The notes beneath the pieces were generated by a model. The model made no database searches, was not told the DNA's origin, and saw only the letters and a list, made by a program, of their open reading frames with translations. From Streptomyces malachitofuscus (lineage in GTDB: Bacteria; Actinomycetota; Actinomycetes; Streptomycetales; Streptomycetaceae), in NCBI RefSeq assembly GCF_014650055.1, contig NZ_BMUF01000010.1:62001-126000 (forward strand): 64,000 bases of DNA, in the 5' to 3' direction. Below, one piece after another: positions 10,225 to 18,278 of this stretch (the first letter of the stretch is position 1; each line of letters opens with the position of its first letter). The translations under genes and the position numbers were made by a program.

Positions 10225-10264
10225 AACGGCCCGGATCCCGGCCATCACCGGGGTCCGGGCCGTT
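10225..10264 (+). terminator. Intrinsic terminator of the thiolase gene
   Basis: The 17-bp arms AACGGCCCGGATCCCGG (10225-10241) and CCGGGGTCCGGGCCGTT (10248-10264) pair along their full length with one G-T wobble and a 6-base loop, about 57 bp after the stop. Confidence 0.8.
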
Positions 10265-10458
10265 CCGTGATCCAATCTCCCCCAGGATGTGACCTATCCC
10301 TCTCGTCGGGGTGATTCCCGCAGGTCAGCGCCGCACCCCTCAGGGGGACGGCCTCAAAGAACTGTCCGTTTCGTGACGTTACGCACTGACAGAAGGTTAG
10401 TCCGCCCTTCAAGCTGATGTAGGAAGTCGGGGGTCGACTGTGAACCGGGAGTACGTCA

Positions 10459-11241
10459 GTGAGCGCCATGCCGATCGCCCTGCTGATCACCACGGCCGCC
10501 ACGGGCGCCGTGGGCGTCGCCGTCCTGCGCAGCATCATGGTGCTGCGCCGACAGGTCGCGGCCCTGCACACCGAGCTGGCCGGGGACCAGGCCGCCGCCA
10601 CGCGCGCGCGTGTTCCCTCCGCCCGCGCGGCCGGCCCCGACGAGATACGCGCCGCCGTGGCGGAGGCACTCGCCGAGGAGCGGGAGCGTGAGCTCGCCGA
10701 GGCCCGGGCCTTCTGGGCCGCCCAGGAGGCGCGCGACACCTCGGACGCGCCGTCCCTGCTCGGCCTGGCCGACAGCGAACTGTTCCTGCCCCGGCAGGCC
10801 GATTTCGCGGGCCTGGAGCCGGTGATCGAGCCCGGGGCGGACGCCCCCGAGGAGCACGCCGGGGACTCCCCCGAGCTGGCCGCGGCCCGCCGCCGTCACC
10901 CCTCGCACCCGGACTTCGTGCCCAATCCGTCACCGGTGGTGAACGACCATGAGCGCACCGTGTCCATCCTGGAGGAGCTGGCCGCCGAGCGCACCGAGCT
11001 GACCGACGTCCGCCCGGGTCCGCTGGGCACCCTGGACGTCTATGTGTTCGCCGACGGGACGACGCTGTGCATGACGCCGGGCCACCGCGAGACCGCGGAG
11101 CGGCTGGCCGGGGCGCTGCGCGCGGGCGAGACCCCGTTCCTGCTGGGCGGCTCCGGCATCTCGGGGGCGTACACGCTGACCTTCTCGTGCGGCGAGGAGA
11201 GCGTCTACATCCTGGCGGACCGCGTCATCGCGTCCCTGTAG
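10459..11241 (+). CDS. Conserved hypothetical protein with N-terminal membrane anchor
   Basis: I do not recognise a named family. The 260-residue product starts with one hydrophobic helix (about residues 4-24) and continues with a charged helical, possibly coiled-coil region to about 95. It ends in a compact C-terminal domain (about 160-260) with alternating hydrophobic residues such as LDVYVFADGTTLCM and AYTLTFSCGEESVYIL. It is probably membrane-anchored with the bulk in the cytoplasm. The start is GTG 10459, with GGAG eight bases upstream; ATG 10468 is also possible. The gene stands alone after 194 bp of upstream DNA that contains no gene. Confidence 0.65.
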   Translation: MSAMPIALLITTAATGAVGVAVLRSIMVLRRQVAALHTELAGDQAAATRARVPSARAAGPDEIRAAVAEALAEERERELAEARAFWAAQEARDTSDAPSLLGLADSELFLPRQADFAGLEPVIEPGADAPEEHAGDSPELAAARRRHPSHPDFVPNPSPVVNDHERTVSILEELAAERTELTDVRPGPLGTLDVYVFADGTTLCMTPGHRETAERLAGALRAGETPFLLGGSGISGAYTLTFSCGEESVYILADRVIASL

Positions 11242-11267
11242 TCCCCGCAGCCCTGTAGCCGCCGGGG

Positions 11268-11579
11268 TCACACCCCGGCGCGTTCGCGTGCCTCCTCCAC
11301 GAGCCGGACGGCCTCCTCGACCTCGTCGTCGTTCTTCAGTACGAGGGCCAGGTCGTGACCGGCCACGGTGATCTGGTCGGCGGCGGCGAACATGCCGGCG
11401 TCGGGCATCTCGCGGGGTGCGGTGTCGGGCTCCTCGACGAGCTGGGTGCGCCGCGCCAACTCCCTGGCCAGGGCGAGCGCTTCGGCGGCCCCGCCCCGTT
11501 GCAGCCGGCTCTGCGGCGCGGCCCGCAGGCGGTCGGCGAAATGATCCACGGCACGGGTGAAGGGTGTCGTATCAACCAC
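11268..11579 (-). CDS. Small conserved hypothetical protein
   Basis: This 103-residue protein is acidic and mostly helical, with no signal peptide or membrane segment. It has an N-terminal amphipathic region (FTRAVDHFADRLRAAPQS) and a C-terminal stretch rich in Glu. The composition and good third-position GC support a real gene, but no motif allows a function. The start is GTG 11579. It is convergent with the gene at 10459-11241, leaving 26 bp between the stops, and divergent from the DUF4287 gene 100 bp away. Confidence 0.6.
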   Translation of the reverse strand: MVDTTPFTRAVDHFADRLRAAPQSRLQRGGAAEALALARELARRTQLVEEPDTAPREMPDAGMFAAADQITVAGHDLALVLKNDDEVEEAVRLVEEARERAGV

Positions 11580-11680
11580 GCGGTGAGCGTACGCGGCGCG
11601 GCAGGACTGTTGCCAACGGGCGAACGCTCAGGCACGGTGACCTGAAGGACCGGCTTACATCCCAGCGTCCGGAGGCGCCG

Positions 11681-11911
11681 ATGTCCCAAGTCTTCTCCGC
11701 AGAGACCCATCGCAACATGCTCGCCCGCATCCCCCACTGCACCGGTCGTGAGATCTCCGACTGGCTGCGCACCGTCGAAGAAGGCCCGTCGCTCTTCCGC
11801 TTCGAGGAGAAGGTCAGCTGGCTCCGGCACGAGTACGACCTGGCGTACGGCCACGCCAAGGCGATCGTCCACGAGTACGACTTGAGGAGGGCCGCGCGCA
11901 AACTGCTCTAG
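11681..11911 (+). CDS. DUF4287-type small protein
   Basis: The 76-residue soluble protein contains TGREISDWLRTVEE and HEYDLAYGHAKAIVHEYDLR. Its organisation, a helix with a WL pair followed by a YGHAKAIVH motif, is that of DUF4287. The family is widespread, and I know of no established function. The start is ATG 11681, with GGAGG five bases upstream; frames that begin further upstream lack a ribosome binding site. It ends 12 bp before a strong bidirectional terminator. Confidence 0.75.
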   Translation: MSQVFSAETHRNMLARIPHCTGREISDWLRTVEEGPSLFRFEEKVSWLRHEYDLAYGHAKAIVHEYDLRRAARKLL

Positions 11912-11923
11912 CGCGCACAGACG

Positions 11924-11951
11924 AAGGGCCCCGGTGGATACCGGGGCCCTT
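11924..11951. terminator. Bidirectional intrinsic terminator
   Basis: AAGGGCCCCGGT (11924-11935) and ACCGGGGCCCTT (11940-11951) form a perfect 12-bp stem with a GGAT loop and A/T-ended arms. It lies between the convergent DUF4287 gene and the Bax inhibitor gene. Confidence 0.85.
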
Positions 11952-11990
11952 GCCTTTGGCGTCGGCGGCGTACAGGACGCCGTCCCGTCG

Positions 11991-12884
11991 TCAGTCGCTG
12001 CTGTTGAAGATCGCGATGAGCCGCAGGAACTCCATGTAGATCCACACCAGCGTCAGCGTGAGGCCGAAGGCGGCGAACCAGGCCTCCTCGCGCGGCGCGC
12101 CGTAGGCGATGCCGTCCTCGACCTGCTTGAAGTCCAGGGCGAGGAAGCAGGCACCGAGGATGATGCCGACGATGCCGAAGACGATGCCGAGCGGGCCGCT
12201 GCGGAAGCCGAGGCCGTCACCGCCGCCGAACACCGCGAACAGCAGGTTCACGGCCATCAGCAGGATGAAGCCGAGCGCGGCCGCCATCACGAAGCCGTAG
12301 AAGCGGCGGTTGACGCGGATCCAGCCCGCCTTGTACGCCACCAGCACACCGGCGAAGACCGCCATGGTGCCGAGCACGGCCTGCATGGCCGCACCGTCGG
12401 CGATGCGGTTGTCGACGATGCTGGAGATGACGCCGAGGAAGACACCCTCGAACGCCGCGTACGTCAGGATCAGCGCGGGCGTGGGCTTGCGCTTGAAGGA
12501 CTGCACCAGCGCCAGCACCATGCCGATCAGCGCGGCGCCGATACCGATGCCGTAGGACCGGCTGATGTTGGCGTCGTCGACCGGCAGCAGCGCCCAGGAG
12601 AGCGCGGCCGTCACGATGAGCAGGCCGAGGGTACTGGCCGTGCGCACGATGACGTCGTCGAGCGTCATCCGGCCGGCGGTGGCCGGGGCCTGCGGCGGTG
12701 CGCCGTACTGCAGGTCCTGCTGCGCGTAGGGGTTCTGGGCGTACGGGTTGCCCGTCGGCTGCGCGTACGGGTTGGCCTGCGTGGCGACAGCGGGACCCCC
12801 GGCCTGCGGCGCGGTGTTGAAGCCCGCGTAGCCGTTGTCGCGGCTGAACCCCCGTCGCGAGAAGACCGGGTTTCTGCTCCTCAT
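11991..12884 (-). CDS. Bax inhibitor-1 / YccA family membrane protein
   Basis: The 297-residue protein has a Gln/Asn/Tyr/Pro-rich cytoplasmic N-terminus (about residues 1-70, with YAQ-type repeats) and about seven closely spaced membrane helices, as in the BI-1/YccA-like group. The family forms pH-sensitive Ca2+ leak channels in characterised bacterial members; the role in Streptomyces is not known to me. I start it at ATG 12884 (MRSRNPVFSR), with GGAGGAG eight bases upstream, rather than at an earlier in-frame GTG. It is monocistronic, ending at a bidirectional terminator; its promoter should lie in the 208-bp space before the pobA-like gene. Confidence 0.88.
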   Translation of the reverse strand: MRSRNPVFSRRGFSRDNGYAGFNTAPQAGGPAVATQANPYAQPTGNPYAQNPYAQQDLQYGAPPQAPATAGRMTLDDVIVRTASTLGLLIVTAALSWALLPVDDANISRSYGIGIGAALIGMVLALVQSFKRKPTPALILTYAAFEGVFLGVISSIVDNRIADGAAMQAVLGTMAVFAGVLVAYKAGWIRVNRRFYGFVMAAALGFILLMAVNLLFAVFGGGDGLGFRSGPLGIVFGIVGIILGACFLALDFKQVEDGIAYGAPREEAWFAAFGLTLTLVWIYMEFLRLIAIFNSSD

Positions 12885-13092
12885 TTCACTCCTCCATGGC
12901 CACACGACGCGGCCTTGGCTCAAGAGTAATAGGTAGGCAAAGGATTGACCCTAATGCTTGGGGAGGATCTTTCCCTCGTCATGCTGCGCAACACGCTACG
13001 CGGGTTGGTGATTCCCCTCACCACGGGGGACCGAACCATGACCGACCCGGTACCCGCCCGGAACCGGCCGGAGATCATCCGCTTGTGCGGGC

Positions 13093-14268
13093 CTACGCCA
13101 GCGGGAATCCCGTGTAGGCCTCCGCGAGGTCGGTCTCGGCGGCGCGGGAGGAGATGATGCGCTCCAGGCGGGCCAGCTGGAGGCGGTCCTCGAAGGCGGT
13201 GGCGTCCGGGGCGCGGTGCAGCAGGGTGGTCATGTCGTAGGAGAACCGCTCGGCCTGCCAGACCCGGCGCAGACAGGTCGCGGAGTAGGCGTCGAGCAGC
13301 TCGGCCGAACCGGTCTCCTTCTCGTGGGCCAGCGCCCGCGCGAGCACCACCACGTCCCCGACGGCGAGATTCAGCCCTTTGGCCCCGGTGGGCGGCACGA
13401 TGTGGGCGGCGTCCCCGGCGAGGAAGAGCCGTCCGTAGCGCATGGGCTCGTGGACGTAGGAGCGCATGGGGGTGACCGACTTCTGGGTGACGGGCCCGCG
13501 CCGCAGTGTCCAGCCGTCGGCGGTCTCGAACCGCAGCTCCAGCTCCCGCCAGATCTCCTCGTCGCTCCACTCCTCCGCCTTGGTCCCCTCGGGGACCTGG
13601 AGGTAGAGCCGGGAGACGGCCGGGGTGCGCATGGACAGCAGGGCGAAGCCGCGCTCGTGGCGGGCGTAGACCAGCTCGTCGTGGGAGGGCGGCACATCGG
13701 CGAGGATGCCGAGCCAGCCGAAGGGGTACGTCCGTTCGAAAACTTGTCCGACCCCGGCGGGGAGCGTGGGACGCGACACGCCCCAGAAGCCGTCGCACCC
13801 GGCCACGTAGTCGCACTCCAGCACGTCCTCGCGGCCCTGGTGCCGGAACCGGATGCGCGGGGACGGAGTGTCCACGTCCTCCACCGCCACCGCCTCGGCC
13901 CCGAAGAGCAGCGGCCCGCCCCCGGCCAGCTGGAGCGCGATGAGGTCCTTGCAGACCTCGGTCTGCGCGTACACCATGACGGACCGCCCGCCGGTGAGCC
14001 CGGGGAAGTCCACGCGGTGCCGCCGCCGGTCGAACCTGAGCTCGATCCCGTCGTGCCGCAGTCCCTCCCGGTCCATGCGCGCCCCGGCCCCGGCGGCCCG
14101 CAGCACGTCCACGGTCCCCTGCTCCAGCACCCCGGCCCGCTGCCGCTGCTCGACATAGGCCCGGTCGCGTGCCTCCAGGACGACCGACTCGATCCCGGCG
14201 CGGTGCAGCAGCCGCGCGAGCAGCAGCCCGGCGGGCCCGGCCCCAATGATCCCCACGGTGGTACGCAT
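13093..14268 (-). CDS. pobA: 4-hydroxybenzoate 3-monooxygenase
   Basis: The 391-residue protein is a class A flavoprotein hydroxylase that turns 4-hydroxybenzoate into protocatechuate using NAD(P)H and O2. It has the FAD-binding GIIGAGPAGLL at the N-terminus, the DG motif in VAGCDGFWG, and the second FAD motif AGDAAHIVPPTGAKGLNLA. PobA-specific features include the C-terminal RLERIISSRAAE region and overall length. The start taken is ATG 14268 (MRTTVGIIG), with a GGGGA ribosome binding site; an upstream in-frame extension is Arg-rich. No protocatechuate ring-cleavage genes are nearby, so it must feed a pathway encoded elsewhere. It lies about 110 bp upstream of bldA in genomic order. Confidence 0.9.
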   Translation of the reverse strand: MRTTVGIIGAGPAGLLLARLLHRAGIESVVLEARDRAYVEQRQRAGVLEQGTVDVLRAAGAGARMDREGLRHDGIELRFDRRRHRVDFPGLTGGRSVMVYAQTEVCKDLIALQLAGGGPLLFGAEAVAVEDVDTPSPRIRFRHQGREDVLECDYVAGCDGFWGVSRPTLPAGVGQVFERTYPFGWLGILADVPPSHDELVYARHERGFALLSMRTPAVSRLYLQVPEGTKAEEWSDEEIWRELELRFETADGWTLRRGPVTQKSVTPMRSYVHEPMRYGRLFLAGDAAHIVPPTGAKGLNLAVGDVVVLARALAHEKETGSAELLDAYSATCLRRVWQAERFSYDMTTLLHRAPDATAFEDRLQLARLERIISSRAAETDLAEAYTGFPLA

Positions 14269-14384
14269 CGGTCGTCCCCTTCGCCCACGCCGGACGCGAG
14301 TTTCCAGCCGCATACGCCCGGGTGTCAACGATCGCGCGGGGGCGCCCGAGAGGCGACGGCGATCAAGAAGGAGGGAAAGCGTGA

Positions 14385-14471
14385 TGGTGCCCGGAGCCGG
14401 ACTTGAACCGGCACGCCCTCTGAGGGGCAGCGAGGTTTAAGCTCGCCGTGTCTGCATTCCACCATCCGGGC
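14385..14471 (-). tRNA. bldA: tRNA-Leu(UAA), the bldA tRNA
   Basis: On the minus strand the sequence folds as a class II tRNA. The acceptor stem is GCCCGGA/TCCGGGC with an encoded CCA. The anticodon stem is GCGAG/CTCGC with loop CTTAAAC, the variable arm is long (CCCCTCAGAGGG region), and the T-loop is GGTTCAAGTCC. The anticodon TAA occupies plus positions 14437-14439 and reads UUA. In Streptomyces this is the developmental bldA tRNA, needed for rare TTA codons. The mature body is 14388-14471. By eye I found no in-frame TTA codon in any gene of this window. A weak -10-like TAGGGT lies at 14500-14505 on the minus strand. Confidence 0.97.
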
Positions 14472-14861
14472 AGGCCGTGGGCTCCGCTTCGCGGCTCCGA
14501 CCCTATCGGTGACCTTCGCGCCAGCAGCGGCGGGATGGCCCGATCTTGTCTTATTTTATTGGCGCCTGAGGGAGCATCAGACCCGGGAACTCGCCGTCAG
14601 CACGTGCCACCAGCCTTACGGCTGACGCCCCGCCACGCATGCGGAATGACGGAATTTCACCGTCCGAACAAGGGCGCTCCACCTGTTCTCGGCATGGCCC
14701 GCTCAGGGTGTCCCGTCATCCCCAGGTATGACGGCGCGCCCGGGGGTCCGACCCGAGTCGCCCCCCGGAACCGGAGCAGCGGGTGACTACACGGAGGCAA
14801 AGCGACGGAACGATGGACGCCGTACCCGAGAGCACGTCGTCCCGACAGGAGCGTCCATCCC
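14472..14861. other. 390-bp intergenic region between bldA and an ABC operon
   Basis: No gene is seen. The region contains an unusually AT-rich patch (14545-14560, TTGTCTTATTTTATTG), about 80 bp upstream of bldA and possibly part of its promoter. It also contains inverted repeats CGTCAGC/GCTGACG (14595-14627) and CCGTCAT/ATGACGG (14713-14734). The bldA promoter and the ABC-operon promoter must both lie here. Confidence 0.5.
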
Positions 14862-15632
14862 GTGACCACCGCACCAATCGCCGACCGGACCACCGCCGTG
14901 GCCGCGCGCGCCACGGAGCTGTCGAAGATCTACGGCCAGGGCGAGACCCAGGTGGTCGCCCTGGACCGGGTCTCCGTCGGTTTCCAGCAGGCCGAGTTCA
15001 CCGCGATCATGGGGCCGTCCGGCTCCGGCAAGTCCACGCTCATGCACTGCGTGGCCGGGCTCGACACCTTCTCCTCGGGTTCCGTGCGTATCGGCGAGAC
15101 CGAGCTGGGCTCGCTGAAGGACAAGCAGCTGACCAAGCTGCGCCGGGACAAGATCGGCTTCATCTTCCAGGCGTTCAACCTGCTGCCGACGCTGTCCGCC
15201 CTGGAGAACATCACCCTCCCCATGGACATCGCCGGCCGCAAGCCGGACAAGCAGTGGCTGGACACCGTGATCCGGATGGTCGGGCTGTCCGACCGGCTGA
15301 GCCACCGGCCCGCGCAGTTGTCCGGCGGTCAGCAGCAGCGCGTCGCCGTGGCGCGGGCGCTGGCCTCGCGTCCCGACATCATCTTCGGCGACGAGCCCAC
15401 CGGAAACCTCGACTCCCGCTCCGGCGCCGAAGTCCTGGGCTTCCTCCGCAACTCGGTGCGCGAGCTGGGTCAGACGGTGGTCATGGTGACGCACGACCCG
15501 GTCGCCGCCGCCTACGCGGACCGCGTGATCTTCCTCGCCGACGGCCGGATCGTGGACGAGGTGTACGGGCCGACGGCCGACTCGGTGCTCGACCGGATGA
15601 AGCAGTTCGACGCCAAGGGCCGCACGAGCTGA
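14862..15632 (+). CDS. ABC transporter ATP-binding protein (MacB/LolD type)
   Basis: The 256-residue ATPase has Walker A GPSGSGKST, signature LSGGQQQR, Walker B IIFGDEPTGNLDS and the H-loop VTHD, all intact. It belongs to the LolD/MacB/FtsE subfamily that works with FtsX-like permeases. The GTG start has an AGGAG site about ten bases upstream. The permease gene begins 37 bp downstream, so the two form an operon. The pair is paralogous to the ATPase/permease pair at 42455-45870; the ATPases share long identical blocks (for example IGFIFQAFNLLPTL), so this is an in-genome duplication or ancient paralogy. The substrate is not predictable. Confidence 0.93.
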   Translation: MTTAPIADRTTAVAARATELSKIYGQGETQVVALDRVSVGFQQAEFTAIMGPSGSGKSTLMHCVAGLDTFSSGSVRIGETELGSLKDKQLTKLRRDKIGFIFQAFNLLPTLSALENITLPMDIAGRKPDKQWLDTVIRMVGLSDRLSHRPAQLSGGQQQRVAVARALASRPDIIFGDEPTGNLDSRSGAEVLGFLRNSVRELGQTVVMVTHDPVAAAYADRVIFLADGRIVDEVYGPTADSVLDRMKQFDAKGRTS

Positions 15633-15669
15633 TCCACCACCAGGACCGACAGGACTGAGAACCGCCACC

Positions 15670-18204
15670 ATGTTCCGTACCGCCTTGCGCAACGTACTCG
15701 CGCACAAGGCCCGGTTGCTGATGACCGTGCTCGCCGTGATGCTCGGCGTCGCGTTCGTCTCCGGCACCCTGGTCTTCGCCGACACCCTCTCCAACGCCTT
15801 CCGCAACCAGTCGGCGAAGAGCTATGACGATGTCGCCGTCTCCGTCACCTCGCACGCCGACCCGGACAACCCCGACGAGGAGCCCGGCCTGGCCGGCAAG
15901 GACCTCGACAGGATGTCCGCCGTGGACGGCGTCGCCGGGGTGTACGGCCGGGTCGAGGGCTTCGCCGGGGTCGCCGACCCCGACGGGAAGCTGATCGGCG
16001 TCGGCTGGTCCAACAAGGGCTCCAACTTCGCCCCGGGCAAGGACGGCAAGGACCCCGCGTACTCCTTCACCGACGGCTCCGGCCCGGTGCGGGACGACCA
16101 GATCGCCCTGGACAAGGACTCCGCGGCCGAGGGCGAGTACCAGGTCGGCGACCGGGTGCGCGTCGCGACCAACGGCCCGGTGAAGGAGTACACCCTCAGC
16201 GGGGTGTTCACCACCGAGGACGGCGCCGTGAACGCCGGCGGCAGCCTCGTCCTCTTCGACACCGCCGTCGCCCAGCAGCAGTACCTCAAGCCGGGCTACT
16301 TCGAGAGCGCCACCGTCACCGCCGCCCCCGGCGCGAACGACACGCGGATCCTGGACGCGGTCAAGCCGCTGCTGCCGGCCACCGCCGAGGCGCAGACCGG
16401 CCAGGCGCTCGCCGACGAACAGGCCGAGCAGATCGAGCAGGGCCTGGGCAATCTCAAGCAGGTCCTGCTCGGCTTCGCGGGCATCGCGCTCTTCGTCGGG
16501 ATCTTCCTGATCTCCAACACCTTCACGATGCTGGTCGCCCAGCGCACCAAGGAGATCGCCCTGATGCGCGCCGTCGGCGCGTCCCGCAGGCAGATCACCC
16601 GCTCGGTGCTGGCCGAGGCCGCGCTGGTGGGTCTGGTCGCCTCGGCCGTCGGCTTCGTCCTCGGCATCGGCCTTGCGGTCGGACTGCGCTCCGGCATGGC
16701 CGCCTTCGACATGAAGATGCCCGACGGTCCGCTGGTCCTGTCCGCCACGCCGGTGGTCACGGCGTTCGCGGTGGGCGTGCTCATCACGACGTTCGCCGCC
16801 TGGCTGCCCGGTCGCCGGGCCGCGAAGATCCCGCCGGTGGCGGCCATGAACAGTGTCCACGCGGTGGCCACCACCAAGTCCCTGGTGCTGCGCAACTCCA
16901 TCGGTGCGGCCGTCACCGCCCTCGGCGCGGTGGGGATCGTGGCGGGTGCCTCGACCGGCGGCGACGACGGCCGGATGTACATCGGGGCGGGCGCGTTCCT
17001 CGCGCTGATCGGCGTGATCATCCTGATCCCGCTGCTGTCCCGGCCCGTGATCGCGCTCGTCCGGCCGCTGCTCGTAGGCCCCTTCGGGGTGGCGGGCAGG
17101 CTCGCCGGCCAGAACGCCGTCCGCAACCCGCGCCGCACCGGAGCCACCGCCTCTGCGCTGGCCATCGGGCTGACGCTGGTGACCGGCCTGTCGGTGCTCG
17201 GCGTCACGGTCGGCACGGCCATCGACAAGATGACCACCGACAACATCAGGGCCGACTACATGGTGTCGATGGCCAACGGCGGTGACCTCGACCGGTCGGC
17301 GCTGTCGGCGCTGGAGAAGGCGAAGGGCGTGTCCGCGGTCTCGCCGCAGCAGGACGCCTACTTCAAGGTCGACGGCGACGACTTCGTGTCCGCCTCGGCC
17401 GTCACCCCGGGCGACATCGAGAAGGTCCTGACCGTCGACGTCGTCAGCGGCAGCGCCGCCTCGCTCGCCGAGGGGCACATCGCGGTCGCCGAGAAGACGG
17501 CGAAGAACAGGGGCTGGAAGACCGGCGACAGGCTCCCCGTCACGTTCGGCGACGACAAGTCGGCCACCCTGACGGTCGGCGCCGTCTACAAGGACAGCGA
17601 GTTCCTCTCCCCCGTCCTCATCGACCGGAAGGTCGTGGACCGGCACGAGACGAAGCCGTCCATCATGCAGATCTTCGTGAAGATCGACGGCGGCCAGACC
17701 GCGGCGAACGAGAAGGTCCTCATCGACGCGCTGGGCGACAACCCGGCGATCACCGTGATGGACAAGCAGGACATCCGCAACGAGTTCGGCGGCGCCATCA
17801 ACACCCTGCTGAACGTGATGTACGGCCTGCTGGCGATGGCCCTGATCATTGCGGTGCTGGGCGTCGTCAACACCCTCGCGATGTCGGTGTTCGAACGGCA
17901 GCAGGAGATCGGCATGCTGCGCGCCATCGGTCTGGACCGGCGCCGGGTGAAGCGGATGGTCCGGCTGGAGGCCGTGGTCATCTCGGTGTTCGGCGCGGTG
18001 GTCGGCATCGGGCTCGGGGCGTTCCTCGGCTGGGCCATCGGCGAGACCTTCGCGGACCAGATCCCCGGCTACACACTGGTCCTGCCCTACGACCGGATCG
18101 GGATCTTCCTGGTGCTGGCCGGTCTGGTGGGTGTTCTCGCCGCGATGTGGCCGGCCCGCAACGCCGCCCGGCTGAACATGCTGAACGCGATCAAGGCCGA
18201 GTGA
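15670..18204 (+). CDS. FtsX-like ABC transporter permease, fused double unit
   Basis: The 844-residue protein has an N-terminal membrane helix (about 15-35) and a large extracytoplasmic domain. A first FtsX-like block of helices follows (about 260-400), then a central group of helices (about 420-500), a second extracytoplasmic domain (about 510-690) and a final FtsX block (about 710-840, motif ERQQEIGMLRAIG). The first block carries AQRTKEIALMRAVGASR, the same coupling segment. This duplicated MacB/FtsX layout is typical of actinobacterial exporters acting on envelope or peptide substrates. It pairs with the ATPase immediately upstream and ends at a bidirectional terminator. Confidence 0.9.
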   Translation: MFRTALRNVLAHKARLLMTVLAVMLGVAFVSGTLVFADTLSNAFRNQSAKSYDDVAVSVTSHADPDNPDEEPGLAGKDLDRMSAVDGVAGVYGRVEGFAGVADPDGKLIGVGWSNKGSNFAPGKDGKDPAYSFTDGSGPVRDDQIALDKDSAAEGEYQVGDRVRVATNGPVKEYTLSGVFTTEDGAVNAGGSLVLFDTAVAQQQYLKPGYFESATVTAAPGANDTRILDAVKPLLPATAEAQTGQALADEQAEQIEQGLGNLKQVLLGFAGIALFVGIFLISNTFTMLVAQRTKEIALMRAVGASRRQITRSVLAEAALVGLVASAVGFVLGIGLAVGLRSGMAAFDMKMPDGPLVLSATPVVTAFAVGVLITTFAAWLPGRRAAKIPPVAAMNSVHAVATTKSLVLRNSIGAAVTALGAVGIVAGASTGGDDGRMYIGAGAFLALIGVIILIPLLSRPVIALVRPLLVGPFGVAGRLAGQNAVRNPRRTGATASALAIGLTLVTGLSVLGVTVGTAIDKMTTDNIRADYMVSMANGGDLDRSALSALEKAKGVSAVSPQQDAYFKVDGDDFVSASAVTPGDIEKVLTVDVVSGSAASLAEGHIAVAEKTAKNRGWKTGDRLPVTFGDDKSATLTVGAVYKDSEFLSPVLIDRKVVDRHETKPSIMQIFVKIDGGQTAANEKVLIDALGDNPAITVMDKQDIRNEFGGAINTLLNVMYGLLAMALIIAVLGVVNTLAMSVFERQQEIGMLRAIGLDRRRVKRMVRLEAVVISVFGAVVGIGLGAFLGWAIGETFADQIPGYTLVLPYDRIGIFLVLAGLVGVLAAMWPARNAARLNMLNAIKAE

Positions 18205-18225
18205 CCCGGCGGCGCGACGGCACGT

Positions 18226-18265
18226 CGAAGGGCCGGCTCCCCCGTTGCGGGGAGCCGGCCCTTCG
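18226..18265. terminator. Strong bidirectional terminator
   Basis: CGAAGGGCCGGCTCCCC (18226-18242) and GGGGAGCCGGCCCTTCG (18249-18265) form a perfect 17-bp stem with a 6-base loop between the permease gene and the convergent methyltransferase gene. Confidence 0.88.
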
Positions 18266-18278
18266 GCGTCGGTACGGG

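Noticed and set aside
12945..13117. Small plus-strand frames between the Bax inhibitor gene and pobA.
   Set aside because: The frames disagree in codon composition, overlap the pobA 3' end and have no convincing start.
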